From contig CM035233.1 of NCBI GenBank assembly GCA_020226215.1, forward strand, positions 8,060,001 through 8,124,000: DNA of 64,000 bases, read 5' to 3'. Under the pieces are notes generated by a model. It ran no database searches. It was not told the DNA's origin and was given only the letters and a program-made list of their open reading frames with translations. Below are positions 1 through 11,825 of the stretch, in pieces. Origin of the DNA: Sindora glabra. Taxonomy: Eukaryota > Streptophyta > Magnoliopsida > Fabales > Fabaceae. A program made the position numbers and the translations under genes. How positions within the stretch are numbered: position 1 is the stretch's first letter; each line of letters starts with the position of its first letter.

Positions 1-491
1 TTGGCTATTCTTCGAATAGCTGCACCAGATTATATGAACAAGTATCTGAAAACATAGAAAGACAAATGCAAGATGTTAGAATTATATTTCAAATGGATAT
101 TGGAATTGCACCTGAGAGAGCTCACTTTATTACGGAAGCTCGGACATTTAGTAATAGCCCAAGAAGGAAGACCACGAAGATCAGACTTTGATTTGATAAC
201 TCTAGACTTCAATACATTCCGGTGGATGTAGCAAAAGCACGTTTTAATGACCACCAGGAACAAGTAATCCCTTTCGAGGAAGATCACCAAGAAATTAATG
301 AAGATTCACCATCTGAAGATGAGGAAATGCAGTATATCAATATTATGGAGGAACCAAAAGAAGGATAGCTGGAGCCAGGTAACCAAGCCAATAATGATCC
401 AGTATAGGAAGAAATGCAGTCGTAATAGTGGATCCCAAATAGCCAACCGGATCCGAGAGTAGAGAATAATCAAATAAATGTATTAGATGCA

Positions 492-986
492 GTGGAAAGA
501 GGAGAAGCTAATAACCAACAAAGGAGTGAAATTAATTTACCAGTGGTTCAAGCTTTATTTGAAGAAGATTTCCAATCGGCGCAACAAAAAAGACTTCGAG
601 TTCTAACATTACCAAAACAGGTTCAATTTATTACTAATGCCAAATATATTCAGTGTAAGAGTGAAGAAGGTGAATCCAGCAATGCAGCTAAATTAAGGGC
701 TATTTCTTTTCATTTCACGTTGGATATTTTTGAAAAGGATGTTGAACTGAACACATTACCAATGTATACTGACAATCAAAATTTAAGTAATGAATCTAAA
801 ACCATGCAACATCTTTCTCTGGGAATGATTGGTACTTTGAGAAGACGACTTCGCATCTGGAACAGTAGGAAGCTTATTGCAAGATTACAAAGGAGTGCTA
901 AGAGAAGTACCTCACGAAACAGAAGAACCATGAAATTGCTAGTAATTAGTAAGCATGATAATGATAATTGCCAGCACAACAAATAG
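492..986 (+). pseudogene. LINE ORF1-like fragment
   Basis: This is a 164-codon open stretch within the LINE, upstream of the endonuclease. It is rich in Gln, Asn, Lys and Arg, with a basic C-terminal third. No zinc knuckle of the type expected in plant LINE ORF1 proteins is visible in it. The same reading continues upstream (about 205-480) through stops with an acidic segment (EDHQEINEDSPSEDEEMQ). Position and composition fit the C-terminal part of an ORF1 (nucleic-acid-binding) protein, but no diagnostic motif is left. The ORF1 assignment is therefore inferred from order alone. Confidence 0.4.
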
Positions 987-1575
987 GGAAGCATGGTGGC
1001 ATTCATTGATAGACAATTATTGGATGTATCCAAGAGCAAAAAATTGGAATTTCGGGTTTATTGGATTGTTCCCTGGTTGCAAAATCAGTGGCATTATCAA
1101 AGAATTTAGGAAGCTGGAAAACATAAAGAAAAGAACGCATGATGAATAGAAAAACTTACCTTTTAAAAAGAGGGTGCTAATTCAAGAAATTACTGATCAA
1201 GAATTTTTTGAGTTTCAAGCCCAAAACCCAAGATAGGTTTCATACTTCACAGGTCAGATTCAAGCTATAGGATCACTACAGATTTCTGAGTAATCTCCCA
1301 GACACGAACCTCAACCAATTAGATTACAGGAGTTGGAAGGGATTCAAAGGCATAAATATGATCAACAGGTTATAAATTTCAAGAAAAAGCGATTATTGGA
1401 TATACTGGTGCTTCATCAAACTCCTTTCAAGATCAACCAAACCAAATGTTGGAACCATAAGAAGGAAATTAGTTAGTTTGTGGAAACCAAGAAGATGTTA
1501 GTAGTTTATGTCATTACATGGCTACAATTGCTTTGGGGCTTCAGGGGTGGTCCCTAAACAACCCCCTAAACAAAC

Positions 1576-2400
1576 ATAAAAATAATAGCTCGGAACTTAA
1601 AAGGATTAGGTTGTGATATTATAGTTCAAAGGCTAAATTAACTCACCTAAAGACATTGCCCAGAAATTCTTTTCTTCTTTGAAACACTGGTGAATCTCGA
1701 TAGAGCATCCAAGGTGTAATCATCTTTAGGTTTTAATCACATATGTGATGCAGATGTTCAAAGCCACAGTGGTGGTTTTGTTTGTGGATGGAATGCTAAT
1801 TTAATGTTTAAGCCAATTCAAGTGAGTCAATTTTGGATTCACTCAAAGGTGGCTCATTCATCTTTTGATTCTATCTTTGTGACAGGGGTGTATGGACCAC
1901 CAAAGGTTTAGAATAAGAATATGTTATGGAATTATTCAAGCAAACAAATCGACAAATGGCTGACCCTTAGCTTCTCATTGGGCATTTCAATCAAGTTATG
2001 TACCCTTCTTTTAAGTATAGTTTGTGTTCTAAGTTATATGCTGTTGAAGAGTCTATTATGACTGTTTTTAAGAGTGAACTAATGGAATTAACGACTAAAG
2101 GAAAGTGGTACACTTGGACCGATAATAGATCGGGGTCTGAAAATGTATAGGAACGTATTGACAGATGCTTGACTAATGAAAGATGGATGCTGGCTTTTCG
2201 TTATTCATATTGTGTCTATTCTTCCCTTAATGACTTCTAACCATGCTCCATTGTTGCTAAACACTGATAGACAGCATTCAAATAGAAATCATAATTTTTT
2301 ATTTCAAAAGATGTGGTCAGATCATCCTGATTTTAGAGATTGTTCAATAAGCTTGGAGAGTTTGATATCATGGTTTACATGGCTACCAATTAATGTGTAA
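1576..2400 (+). pseudogene. LINE endonuclease domain, broken
   Basis: The segment starts with IKIIARNLKGLG (the family start is close to KIIAWNCRGLG, so Trp has become Arg). It continues with LFFFET, GGFVCGWNANL and a VTGVYGPP block, then GHFNQV, GKWYTWTDNRSG and ERIDRCLTNE. These are the ordered blocks of plant L1-type AP-like endonucleases, which nick target DNA. Stops interrupt it (for example just before ERIDR) and frame changes are needed to join the blocks. In the last block the expected SDH active-site motif is degraded. It is non-functional. Confidence 0.8.
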
Positions 2401-2530
2401 ATTCAAAAAAACCAAGCAGACATAAAAAAGATGAGACAAATCTAATTTTGGTAGGATAAATCAAAAGATAGGAGATCTGGATTGTGAGCTAAAAGAATTA
2501 CAGGAAGGTAAAATTTTAAAGGACGTTAAA

Positions 2531-2905
2531 TTGGAAATACAGATCAGAAATCGAATTGAGTTTTATAAGCATTGGCAGCAAATCAAGTTATCTCAAAATG
2601 CCAGGCAGGATTGGTTAAGAAATAGTGATAAGAATTCTAAATATTTTCATTTGATAGTAAACGATCAGAGATCAGAAAGAATAATTGCTTTAAAAGATAA
2701 TAATGGGGTTTGGCAATCAAATCAGCATTCTATCAAATCTTTGGCAGATAATTTTTTAAAAAGAATCTTTATGTTGAATCAGAATTATATTCAAGGAGAT
2801 TGGATTTAAATAATTTTCCAATTCTTAAACTTTCTGAAAATCATGTCAAGCTGTTGGATAAGAAATTCAAGACTAAGGAGATTACAAATGCCATTTTTAA
2901 CCATT
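2531..2905 (+). pseudogene. LINE endonuclease-RT linker fragment
   Basis: An open stretch of 92 codons contains QDWLRNSDKNSKYFH, then ALKDNNGVWQSN and a SLADNFLKRIF block. This is the conserved linker that precedes the RT fingers in plant LINEs. Past a stop at about 2807 the next block (LDKKFKTKEITNAIFN) is still recognisable. The match then stops abruptly at about 2905. Palm-domain motifs are absent, so no polymerase activity is possible from this segment. Confidence 0.8.
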
Positions 2906-3069
2906 GAATTGCGGATTTATACAGGTAGACCCATGCAAGCCCAAACCTGCACAGGCCCAACCTGTTTAACTTATCCTGCATCGTTCAACGTCTGTAAATA
3001 TTATAATTACTATAACTTGGACCAAGATGCTCATAAGAAATATGATAGTTGAAATTAAAGATGTAGGTG

Positions 3070-3073
<4 letters not shown>
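2906..3073. other. Junction between LINE and oxygenase intron
   Basis: This is unassigned sequence with a locally GC-richer patch (about 2925-2990, repeated CCCA/CCAACC words). It resembles MITE-like filler, but no paired terminus was found. It separates the LINE break from the TA tract. No exon of the oxygenase is visible here on the minus strand. Confidence 0.4.

Positions 3074-3142
<69 letters not shown>
3074..3142. repeat. (TA)n microsatellite
   Basis: An uninterrupted run of about 34 AT dinucleotides, lying in the presumed intron 2 of the oxygenase gene. Confidence 0.95.
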
Positions 3143-3145
<3 letters not shown>

Positions 3146-3314
3146 GCAGAAATAGTTAAATAACCATATGTATATACGGATCAAGGATCAAACTCTAAAT
3201 GTAACAAAAGATACGAAGCCTTCAAGTGATATAGAATGCTATTTAAATTAAAGACTCTTGATACGAAAATATATCAGAAGTGAAATTCTAGTGGGCGTGG
3301 AAGTATTGGCTTAC

Positions 3315-3636
3315 CTGCATCATGTCTCCCAGATTTACCACAAGAGAACCTGGAAGAGGGTTAACAGTGACCCATTCATTTTGATGCAAGACTTGCAGTC
3401 CACCAATTTGGTCTTGTAGGACCACTGTGAGGAAGCCACTGTCAGTGTGTTTGCTGAGTCCTAATGTCAAATCTGGGTCAGGGCATGGTGGGTAGTAATG
3501 GCAAATTAGATAAAGTCCATCGGCGCATCCCATTTCTTTTAAATGGTTGGGCTTCAGTCCTAATGCTTCAGAGAGCAATTCTAAAAGAGTAGCTCCTAGT
3601 CTCGTTATCCTTTTTGAGTAATCAATTATTATATCT
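3315..3636 (-). CDS. Oxygenase exon 2
   Basis: This 322-nt exon supplies the last base of Arg170 and residues 171-277 (DIIIDYSKRITRLG to NLGDMMQ). It ends in phase after a Gln codon with a GTAAGC donor, exactly where family members have their second intron. It carries the HTD iron-binding motif and the conserved VNPLPGSLVVNLGD block. Confidence 0.92.
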
Positions 3637-6147
3637 CTGCAGATATGTCAAACATAAAGAGAATGTTTTACTAGTATGAAATGTGCGAAATAAATTGTTC
3701 TAGTTTCATATGAATCTTAGAAATTTCCTGATCTTTTTCCCCCAATTTTTCATCACCAGGTTTAGTCTATGGTAAATTGCAAAGGCTACCCAGTTTTAGT
3801 TTGATTGGTTATATGTTTAAACCACTGTGTCATAAATAAGAATTTAAATATTTAATATGAATTAAATAAAGAATTAATGAATGTTGTAAATATGGTAGTT
3901 TGTTGGAAGATTTATATTTGGAAAAATCTAAGTTGCAACACTTCTTTTTAGTTGTTCAAATTTACATTATTAATCAACAATTAATTTTATGGTGGAGCTA
4001 TTATATTTTAAAATTGATTAAATCATAATCATTAATGTAATGGTGTTATACTATTAAAAAAGTGGTACACTATAGACATTCATTTCATATCTCTTCCATC
4101 ACTATTCAATGACATCTTGTGATGAGACATCTTACATTTGATGACTAATTAAAACATAATTAGAGGATGCATGATTATTTAAAAAAAAATACATCATTTT
4201 ACATTTTAATCCCCACTCTTCAATACGAAAAATGCTTTTAAATGCTACTTATTTATCTTTTCTCAAAAATATATATTTGCTAACACCTTGAGTACAATAA
4301 CATTTGAATGTTAATAGTATTGTCTTTGAGGCTTTTTTCCCTTAATATTTTGAATTCAAATTCAAAGTTGTATGTATGTTAAGCAACTTGATATTTTAGA
4401 ATAAAATACACATAACCTTTCTGCATTAAGAACCTACAAGAATCTATATAAAAACGTGCAAATATGCATTTAAACTATAAAAAAACCTACCTCCATTTCC
4501 TATCTTAATAATACATACAAAATAGAATAATAATTAAAATTTTATTTTTTTAGCCACTAATAAAACCTTTAAAATTAGAAAAGAACAAATAAAATTGAAA
4601 CGAAGTTCACTTGTTTATAACACAATCAATAAATTCTTAAAAAGATATAATAAATTCAATGGATATGCTTTTTTATCTCAAATTTATTAGATAAAGTAAT
4701 AAATATAATTCATTTAGGTAAATCAGAATCAAATAATTATTTCTAAAATACTTACACATGCATATATATATATATATATATATATAAACTTATATCATCT
4801 CAATATAAAATTTTAGCCACAGTTTTAATTTATTTGTATTATTAGGAAAGTAAATTTATAAAAAAAATTATATCAGTAAAAAAGAAGATTGCTCAAAATG
4901 GAATGGAATGAAATGTTTTTTAAAGTAATTTTATACAGTGGTGGAAAGAATCTATTTAGAATATAAATCGATTACACATAACTAGTTTTAAAAAATTGAT
5001 TATAAATTAATATTTTGTATTTGATAATATTTAAATATTAATTTTGAAAATAAAATTATTATTTCTAATTTTTATTTTAAAATCAATTTTAGACATAAAA
5101 GTAATTTTGAAAAGTTAATTTATTTTGCAACCAAGCACATTAAAAAAAATAATTATAGAAATTCCTTTTTACTGTTAGGATTTGGAATCAGAGATAACGG
5201 AGCAGATTTTTGTACATAACATACATAGTTTAAATGTATTAAATATACCATTTAAAACATCAGGATTTCTTGCACAGGCAATATAGTATAAGAGGTTATG
5301 TGTATTTTAACTAAAAAAAGAAAATATTTTTTGCTGTCCCAAATAATAATAATAATAATAATAATAATCATTCCACCCTATCATAGATAGGTATACATAC
5401 ATACCTACATAATATAAATATATATATTCTTATACGTGATTATTTATCATTGAATTGAATATGATGTATATATATCATATATTTAATTCTAGACTCATTC
5501 ATTGATTCATTATGCATGTGGTAACTGCTGTAATTATTATAAATAGTAAAATAATGTAATAACTTAGATGTTAATTCAATAACCCACTTCGCGGTGACAA
5601 CCCCTTTGATCAATATTCAGCATAATTTCATGGCTCATATTTTAACATAAAATCAAGGTATGATACTCTCGGAAACTTCTAAAAATCAAGTAGGGTGAAA
5701 GTCCCAAGCTAAATCCACCTCATTCCATTGGAATGTCTAATTGGGTCACCTCCAACCTTGTACAACAAAGCATGTCTTAATCGAAGAAAGAACAATTTAG
5801 CATTTTGGCATACCAATTCGTACTATTCATACCATACATTGAAAGTTCTCAAATCTTCATTATACTATCAAATGTTAATAAGATCTAACAGTTACTTCTC
5901 TAAATTATTTACTTGTTTCATCCATTCTTGCGATACTCCTAAGCCTCTTCTCATCCCAATCCCCAACACAATTCATAAGAAACAACATATAATGAGAGAA
6001 AGCAAAATATTGGTAGTGAAGATACTACAGATTTCACAGTTGATTGATCGAACAATTTGTTTTTAGCTGAGTGTAGCAGTTTCCGACTCAAATCATAAAA
6101 TCACACTCATTTGCAGGCAAGAATAAAGCAGACAGCTAGTAATCAAG

Positions 6148-6212
<65 letters not shown>

Positions 6213-6737
6213 GAAAGCAACGACAAACCTGCAAACTTCTGGAAGCTCCTGAGGATTTGGTTGATGCGGAGCCATATTACAATACAGGGAATCCCTCCAG
6301 TTAGCTGAAGGCGCTTGGTAGAAATCAAAATTAGTGTTATAAATCACATTTCTAGTTTCATCTCTCGAATACATCACTTTCTTCACCTCACTGTCTTGCT
6401 CGTGAAATGCACGCGCTCCATTGATCATCTCATCCAAGACACTCTCTGGGATTCCATGATTCACCAGCATAAAGAATCCCCAATTCTCACAAGAATCCCT
6501 GATTTTGTCGATAATTTCTTGGCGTTCTCTCGAATTTTCATCTATGGCTTTCAAATCTATGATTGGAACTGAGAACTTGGAAGAACCAAAATTCGAATCA
6601 GTACCCTCAAGTTTGAATTCGCCGTTTATGAATATCTGAGGAATCTTCGCGACGCCGGCATCTACGAGTCCCTTGACGCCTGACTTTGATTCATCGAAGG
6701 CTTTTAGTTCACTCATTCTGTCGATTTTGGATTCCAT
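3315..6737 (-). CDS. ACC-oxidase-homolog 2-oxoglutarate/Fe(II) dioxygenase, partial (exons 1-2 of 3)
   Basis: The join is exon 1 at 6737-6229 and exon 2 at 3636-3315, giving 277 residues of a protein normally about 360-370 long. The family is soluble plant 2-oxoglutarate-dependent dioxygenases annotated as 1-aminocyclopropane-1-carboxylate oxidase homologs; the real substrate is unknown. Residues 50-170 hold the DIOX_N-type domain (VPIIDLKAID, ENWGFFMLVNHGIPESVLDE). Residues 217-277 start the catalytic domain (CHYYPPCPDPDLTLGLSKHT) with iron ligands His233 and Asp235. The second iron His and the RxS 2-oxoglutarate motif belong to exon 3, which is not found in 2906-3314. Splice sites fit: donor AG|GTTTGT at 6229, acceptor CTGCAG|AG at 3636, donor CAG|GTAAGC at 3315. 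Phase matches, with Arg170 split between exons, and both exons are stop-free. The gene may be intact with exon 3 beyond the LINE, or it may be truncated. Confidence 0.88.
3637..6228 (-). other. Oxygenase intron 1
   Basis: This is a 2.6-kb AT-rich intron, long for this family. It contains a short (TA)n run (about 4762-4786), an (AAT)n run (5342-5368) and a long (TA)n tract next to the donor (6154-6211). I see no transposon coding sequence in it. An open stretch at 5728-6066 on the other strand has no recognisable content. Confidence 0.7.
6154..6211. repeat. (TA)n microsatellite next to splice donor
   Basis: About 29 TA units starting 17 nt inside intron 1 of the oxygenase. Length variation here would change the distance from the donor to the intron body. 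Confidence 0.95.
6229..6737 (-). CDS. Oxygenase exon 1
   Basis: This 509-nt exon encodes residues 1-169 plus two bases. The start Met (MESKIDRMSELKAFDESKSG) fits the N-terminal length typical of this family, including the conserved GVKGLVDAGVAKIPQIF segment right after it. The coding frame runs on past the donor into the TA repeat, which would add a meaningless Tyr-Ile run. The donor after PEVC is the conserved intron position of the family. Confidence 0.9.
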
Positions 6738-8321
6738 TCTGATAAAGTTTCGCCTTTAGTTTCTGAAGAGTTCGCTTTTGAGAGTGTCAGATGAAGACGG
6801 GGTTTCAATCAGAGCACCAAATTAAATACCGTTTCCAATGTGGTAAGGGAAAGGAGACAGTTGAAAGTGTTAAAATGAATTGAATTTAAAAAGTTGGTTT
6901 ACTACTGATGTAATTTTATTTTGATTGGAATTGAAACTAATACAAAAAATAATGTCCAATTCAGTAAAAAGTTAGAATTGAGATTGGGATTAATTAGTTT
7001 AACTTAGTAAGAAATTAAAGATTAGTTAATTTAATTTAATAAAAAATTAAAATTGATAAATATTAATTCATGGAAAAATTAAATTAATTCATTAAATTTA
7101 TAATTATAATAAACAATAAATAAATAATTTATTATATATTTATATATATTAAAAATAATTTTTATATATTAAAATTATACTTTAATATACATATATAATA
7201 TTAAAATTATATATATTAATAATATTAAATAGTTTTTAATATTAAAATTAGTAAATTTATATATTTAATATTGTCAACATATATTATAAAAAATTATTAA
7301 AATAAATAATTACATTAAAATTTGAATTAGTACTTCTGTATTAAAAATTTAAATTATTTAAAATATTTTATAAGAAATAAAATATATTATATTATATATC
7401 TATTACTTAATGATATTAATTTTTCACTTGTAAATAATAAGAGTAAATATAAAAAAATATATAATAGAGCAAATAAGAAAAGTAGCAATATATGAATGAA
7501 ATATGATAAAAAGAAATATTTTTGTTCCCGCTCATATTAAGATTTTCATAATTTAATTATTTTCATATCATTATATTAGGAGTCAAATGTAACAAATAAA
7601 TAAATAAAAATTATAGAGAATATTACTTATTCATTAAAGCTACGCTCATGTAAATATAAAGGTATGTGATGTTAAAAGCATAATGTTTTTTATTTATTAT
7701 AAGTCTATTTAAACTCTATAAAATAACTTCATCTTAAATTTTAATTCTCCTATATAATAATTGAATAGCTTTATTTTATAAATAAATAAATTAAAATTTG
7801 AAATAGAATTAATCTTATAAGAATCAAATTAAAATAATTTTTTAGTAAAATCTAAAGTTGATAGAAATTCCAAGGTTAAAATAGGATTTCTAATCTTTTT
7901 CGTCTTTAGAAAAGAGCAAACTCATATGTTGTCTTTGCTTTCATTGCTAACCTACACAGCCAAACAATACATAGACCATAATTTTAGAGAGTGCTTTGCA
8001 TAATTTCTAGTAATCAAGCACATGCTCTACATGGGCTTTGATTACTTCATTATTTGAGAAAAATTATAAATGAGATAAATATTTTTATACGAAAATAAAA
8101 AGAGTAAATTATATTAATCAAATCTAAGATTGAAGACTTAAAATTAAAACATAAAGTCATGTGAATTTTTTAAGTGGTCGTGCTTCCTTTTTAAGTAATT
8201 ACATAACTTGAATTATGTTTTAATCTTGATTATTAATTTAAGATTTAATTATTATAATTCACTTCTCTTTTCTCTCATATAAAAATATTTCTCTCACTTA
8301 ATGTATCCTTTATATATATAA
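6738..8321. other. Oxygenase upstream region and AT-rich spacer
   Basis: The first ~110 bases upstream of the start codon are of mixed composition, with a weak TATA-like TATTTAATT on the minus strand near 6823-6831. From about 6900 to 8320 the sequence is extremely AT-rich, with no coding match on either strand. I see nothing else in it. Confidence 0.4.
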
Positions 8322-9208
8322 ATAAAATAATAACAACAAAACTTTATCCTATTAAGTAAGGTCGGCTATATAGATCGCAGGACATTATTGGGTTCTATTC
8401 AAAACTAGATTTTTAGTAAAATTATTCACTAAAAAACTATTTTTATAACTTTTCTTAGTGTCTTTTTTTATCTCCCTTCACACCTTTTCATAAAGCTAAA
8501 GATCATATAATTGACTTTTCTCACTAGTACCTCCAATGATCTTCTTTAAATATGACCAAACCACCTTAACTAATTTTCTATCATCTTCTCTTTAATAGGT
8601 GTTACGCTAATATATCCTTGTATGCATTTATTTTGTATCTGATCATTTCTTATGTGACTACATATCCATCTTAACATTTTCATTTTTGTTACCCCTATTT
8701 TTTCCTCTTGTTGTCTCTTCAGAACCTAACATTCACTACCATAAAGTATAGATAGTCATATAACAATTCGATAAAACTTTCCTTTAAGCTTAATAGATAC
8801 TTTACGATCACAAATAACTCATAATGTCTTCCTCCATTTTAACCATTCAACTTATATCTTGCATGTGATATCTCTATCAATTTCCTTATCGCTTTGTAAT
8901 ATAGATATCAGATACTTAAATTTAGATACTTATGGTATGACATGTTCTTTAATTCTTACCTCCAAATCCTTTCTATCTTACTTCTTATTAAATTTGCAAT
9001 GCATGTATTTTGTCTTCCTCTTACTTAAGTGAAAACCCTTTGATTCCAATACTTTTCTTCAAAGCTTAAGTTTATAGTTAACTTTTTCCTTCGATTCCTC
9101 GTTCAAAACTATATTAAACTAGATTAAACAAATAAGGACTCAATGCTGAATCTTAATGTAAACCTATCCTTAGTCTCACCTTTAAGAGTTCTTACACTTA
9201 TAGTTACT

Positions 9209-9290
9209 CCATCATACATGTCCTACATAGCCCAGATATATGCAACACATCATACATGTCCTGTATAGCCTAGATATATGCAACATAAAC
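9209..9290. repeat. Short tandem duplication inside the RTE element
   Basis: Two imperfect ~40-bp copies of a segment beginning CATCATACATGTCCT lie in a row. They interrupt the RT reading frame of the LINE. Confidence 0.75.
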
Positions 9291-10951
9291 TCATTTCTTT
9301 CTAGAGCTTTTCACAACACTTCTCTTGATACTCAATCATAGGCTTTTTTTAGGTCAATGAAAATTATATGTAAGTCTTTTTCTTTATTCAAATACCTTTT
9401 CATCAACCCCTATAGGAGATAAATACCCTCTATTATAGATCTTTTTAGCATAAATCTAAATTGATTCTCTGCAATCCTAGTCTCATTTCTTAATCTGTGC
9501 TCAATCCCTTTTTCTTATAATTTCATAGTATGGCTCATAAGTTTTATTCCTTGATAATTTGCACAATTTTAAATATCTCCTTTATTCTTATATATGGGTA
9601 TCAAAATGCTCTTCCTCCACTCATTTGGCATTTTCTTAAGTCTCAAAATCTCATTAAATAACTTAGTAAGCTAAAAGATACCCTATTCTCCTAAATATTT
9701 CCAAATTTTAATCGGAATACCATCAAGACTAATGGCTTTACCATTATCCATCCTCTTAAGAACTTCTTTTACCTCCCTAACTCAAATTCTACAATAACAA
9801 GCCAAATTTTATTCATCCTCTTGGGTTTCCAATCCTTCCATATCCTTAGTCAATCCTTACTTGTCATTGAAAAGCTTATAAAAGTACTTCTACAATCTCT
9901 CTTTAATATCTTCATATATGAGTAAAACTTATCCTTCTGCATCCTTAATACACCTTACTTAATCCAAATTTCTTAATTTCCTTTCCCTATTTTTGGCCAA
10001 CTTATAAATCTTTCATTCTTCATTCTTTATCCCCAAATCTTGATAAAATTTCTCAAAAGCTTTAGATCATGCCTTACTCATTGTCTTTTTTATCTCATTC
10101 CTAACTATTCAATACCTTTTTCAATTTTTGGCATTGTCACACACATGTAAAGCTTTAAAATATTTCTTTTTAGTTTTGACTTTTTCTTATACACTTTTGT
10201 TCCATTATTAAAATTCTTTATCTCTTAGTCTAAAATCCTTTGATTTACCTAAAACTACTTTAGCAACCATCCTAACCTTCTTAGCCATCACATCTTAAAT
10301 ATGGTCAGCACTTCTTTATACTTCCTAATTATCTTCTTCTAATAATATTCTCTTAAAAGTCATTTGTTTCTCATTCTTGAGCTACCACCACTTAATCCTT
10401 CAATTTATAACTTATCATCTTTTCTGGTTATAGGTTTTAAAATGAATATCAAAGACCAAGACCTTATGTTGTGTAGTAAGGCTTTCTCTTAGAATCACTT
10501 TGCAATCCTTATAGATTCTTCTATTTGAGCTCTTACTAAAAAGAAATCAATTTGTGACCTTGAAGTTCCACTTTTGTATGTGATTACATACTCCTCCTAC
10601 TTCTTAAAATAAGTGATCACAATCTTGAAATCATATGCTACCAAAAAATTAAGAGTAAATCGCTCCTCCTTATTTACTATTCCAAAACCAAATATTCCAT
10701 GCACTTCTAAAAATTTTCTTACCTTACTATCAACATGTCTATTTAAATCTCCTTCAATGAAAAACTTTTCTTCTTATGAAATTCCTTAAACTAACCCTTT
10801 CTAGGTATTCTCAAAACTTCTCCTTCAAATGTGCTTCCGATCCTACTTGTGGTACATAGGTGCTAATAATATTAATAATCTCCTGTGCAACTATTAATCT
10901 TAATGATAAGATCCTATCTTTAATCCTTTTTACATCCATCATATTCTTCTT

Positions 10952-11140
10952 CTAATTCTTATCTACAATAATACCAACTCCATTCTTTTCTTTAACTTTT
11001 TCTATGTACCATAGTTTAAATTTTGTAGTATCTAACTCTTTAGCTCTTTCTTTAACACATTTAATTTCTTGAAGACATATAATGTTAATCATTCTCCAAA
11101 TCACAGTGTCCACAACTTTTAAAAATTTACCTATCAGCAT
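10952..11140 (-). pseudogene. RTE endonuclease N-terminal fragment
   Basis: This is the only long open part of the RTE element (62 codons). It contains the VNIICLQEIK-like block with the catalytic Glu region (ICLQEIKC) and KLWYIEKVKEKNGVGIIVDK. The true start lies upstream, past a stop at 11150-11152 where the conserved Trp codon of GTWNIG reads TGA. Confidence 0.85.
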
Positions 11141-11200
11141 ACCGATATTTCAAGTACCAAACCTAATTATACTTTTCTAGACTAACTTTTTTACCTACAT

Positions 11201-11825
11201 CCATTCAGAAAAATATGAAGACTTTTGCTCATTTAACACTACATTCAAGCACTAATGCAGCAACTCTAGTCTATTTGACATTGTACTTAAGTCATACAGC
11301 ACGTTACTTTTGGGTAATAATAAAGCATTAGCACAATTAAATTGTCATGTGTGATCCATAGTTAGGATTTCAACAAAGTTTTACATTGGCTATCAAAGAC
11401 CTAACATAATCCCAAGGGAGAGAAATGCCCCTACTTGAGTTACAAGCTACCATTATCTAACTCAGTAAACAAAAAAAAGAGAAGAAGAAAAAGAAAATAG
11501 ATGTCTAATCTATCATATTTCTCATTACACACCATCAATGCAGAGAAACTTGGTAGGATCAAAGTAAGAACCTCCTCAATCAACCCATTTAAAACTAGGC
11601 TCTTACTTCATTGATGACTTGTTTAACTTCATTTGCAGAAAATTCATGCTTCCATCCCCACTCCTATATAGTATTTGTCAATCCATTGCACTTTATATCT
11701 TTCTCTATCATTGCATAAAGACTATCCACAGAAAGTTTCTACCTAGAAATTTTGTTGTAAAATTTTAGATTCTCAATGGCGTTATAGATTTCTTTAACCA
11801 ACTAGCTTAAAGAGAAGTGTATATA
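11201..11825 (-). other. Coding-like remnant of unknown origin
   Basis: On the minus strand, 11815-11595 reads with few stops: VKEIYNAIENLKFYNKIS, KLSVDSLYAMIEKDIKCNGL and EWGWKHEFSANEVKQVINEV in one frame, broken only by TAG codons. That pattern (TAG at former Trp or Gln sites) suggests a decayed protein-coding segment. I do not recognise the family. The interval 11200-11460 may be the RTE 5' untranslated part. Confidence 0.35.

Larger units (their letters stand above)
1..2905 (+). mobile_element. L1-type LINE, 5' portion, degraded
   Basis: This is a non-LTR retrotransposon remnant read left to right. It contains an ORF1-like segment (about 200-1150), an apurinic-type endonuclease (about 1576-2400) and the linker leading into the reverse transcriptase (about 2430-2905). 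Matching blocks lie in several frames and are broken by stops. The similarity ends near 2905, where the RT core (the KAPGPDG block) should begin; LINE copies are usually truncated at the 5' end, so a 3' loss is unusual. The left end lies outside the window. The element lies antisense to the oxygenase gene at 3315-6737 and downstream of its exon 2. The family call is firm; the outer boundaries are not. Confidence 0.8.
8322..11200 (-). mobile_element. RTE-type LINE, degraded
   Basis: This is a minus-strand non-LTR retrotransposon of the plant RTE type. Reading right to left: endonuclease start FGT*NIGMLIGKF (near 11172-11130), VNIICLQEIK-like and GVGIIVDKN blocks, KRIKDRILSLRLIVAQE, and the YVPQVGSEAHLKEKF block. 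RT blocks follow: IIFIDLKKAYD near 9390-9330, SALSPYLFNLV near 9150-9115, and LESKGFHLSKRKTKYMHCKF near 9050-8985. The 3' end (GCCGACC...TTTGTTGTTGTTA, about 8370-8322) is the hallmark RTE terminus with its short GTT-rich tail. Many stops and frame changes show it is dead. The 5' limit is uncertain and could extend to about 11460. Confidence 0.85.

Noticed and set aside
2966..3184. Open frame of repeated Ile-Tyr codons on the minus strand (also at 6111-6328 and 20159-20416)
   Set aside because: These are translations of pure (TA)n tracts, not genes.
5728..6066. 112-codon plus-strand open stretch
   Set aside because: It lies within oxygenase intron 1, has no family motif and is antisense to the gene.
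6093..6229. Extension of oxygenase exon 1 into the TA repeat as part of the protein
   Set aside because: The conserved intron position after PEVC and a GT donor at 6228, matched in phase by exon 2, show the exon ends at 6229.
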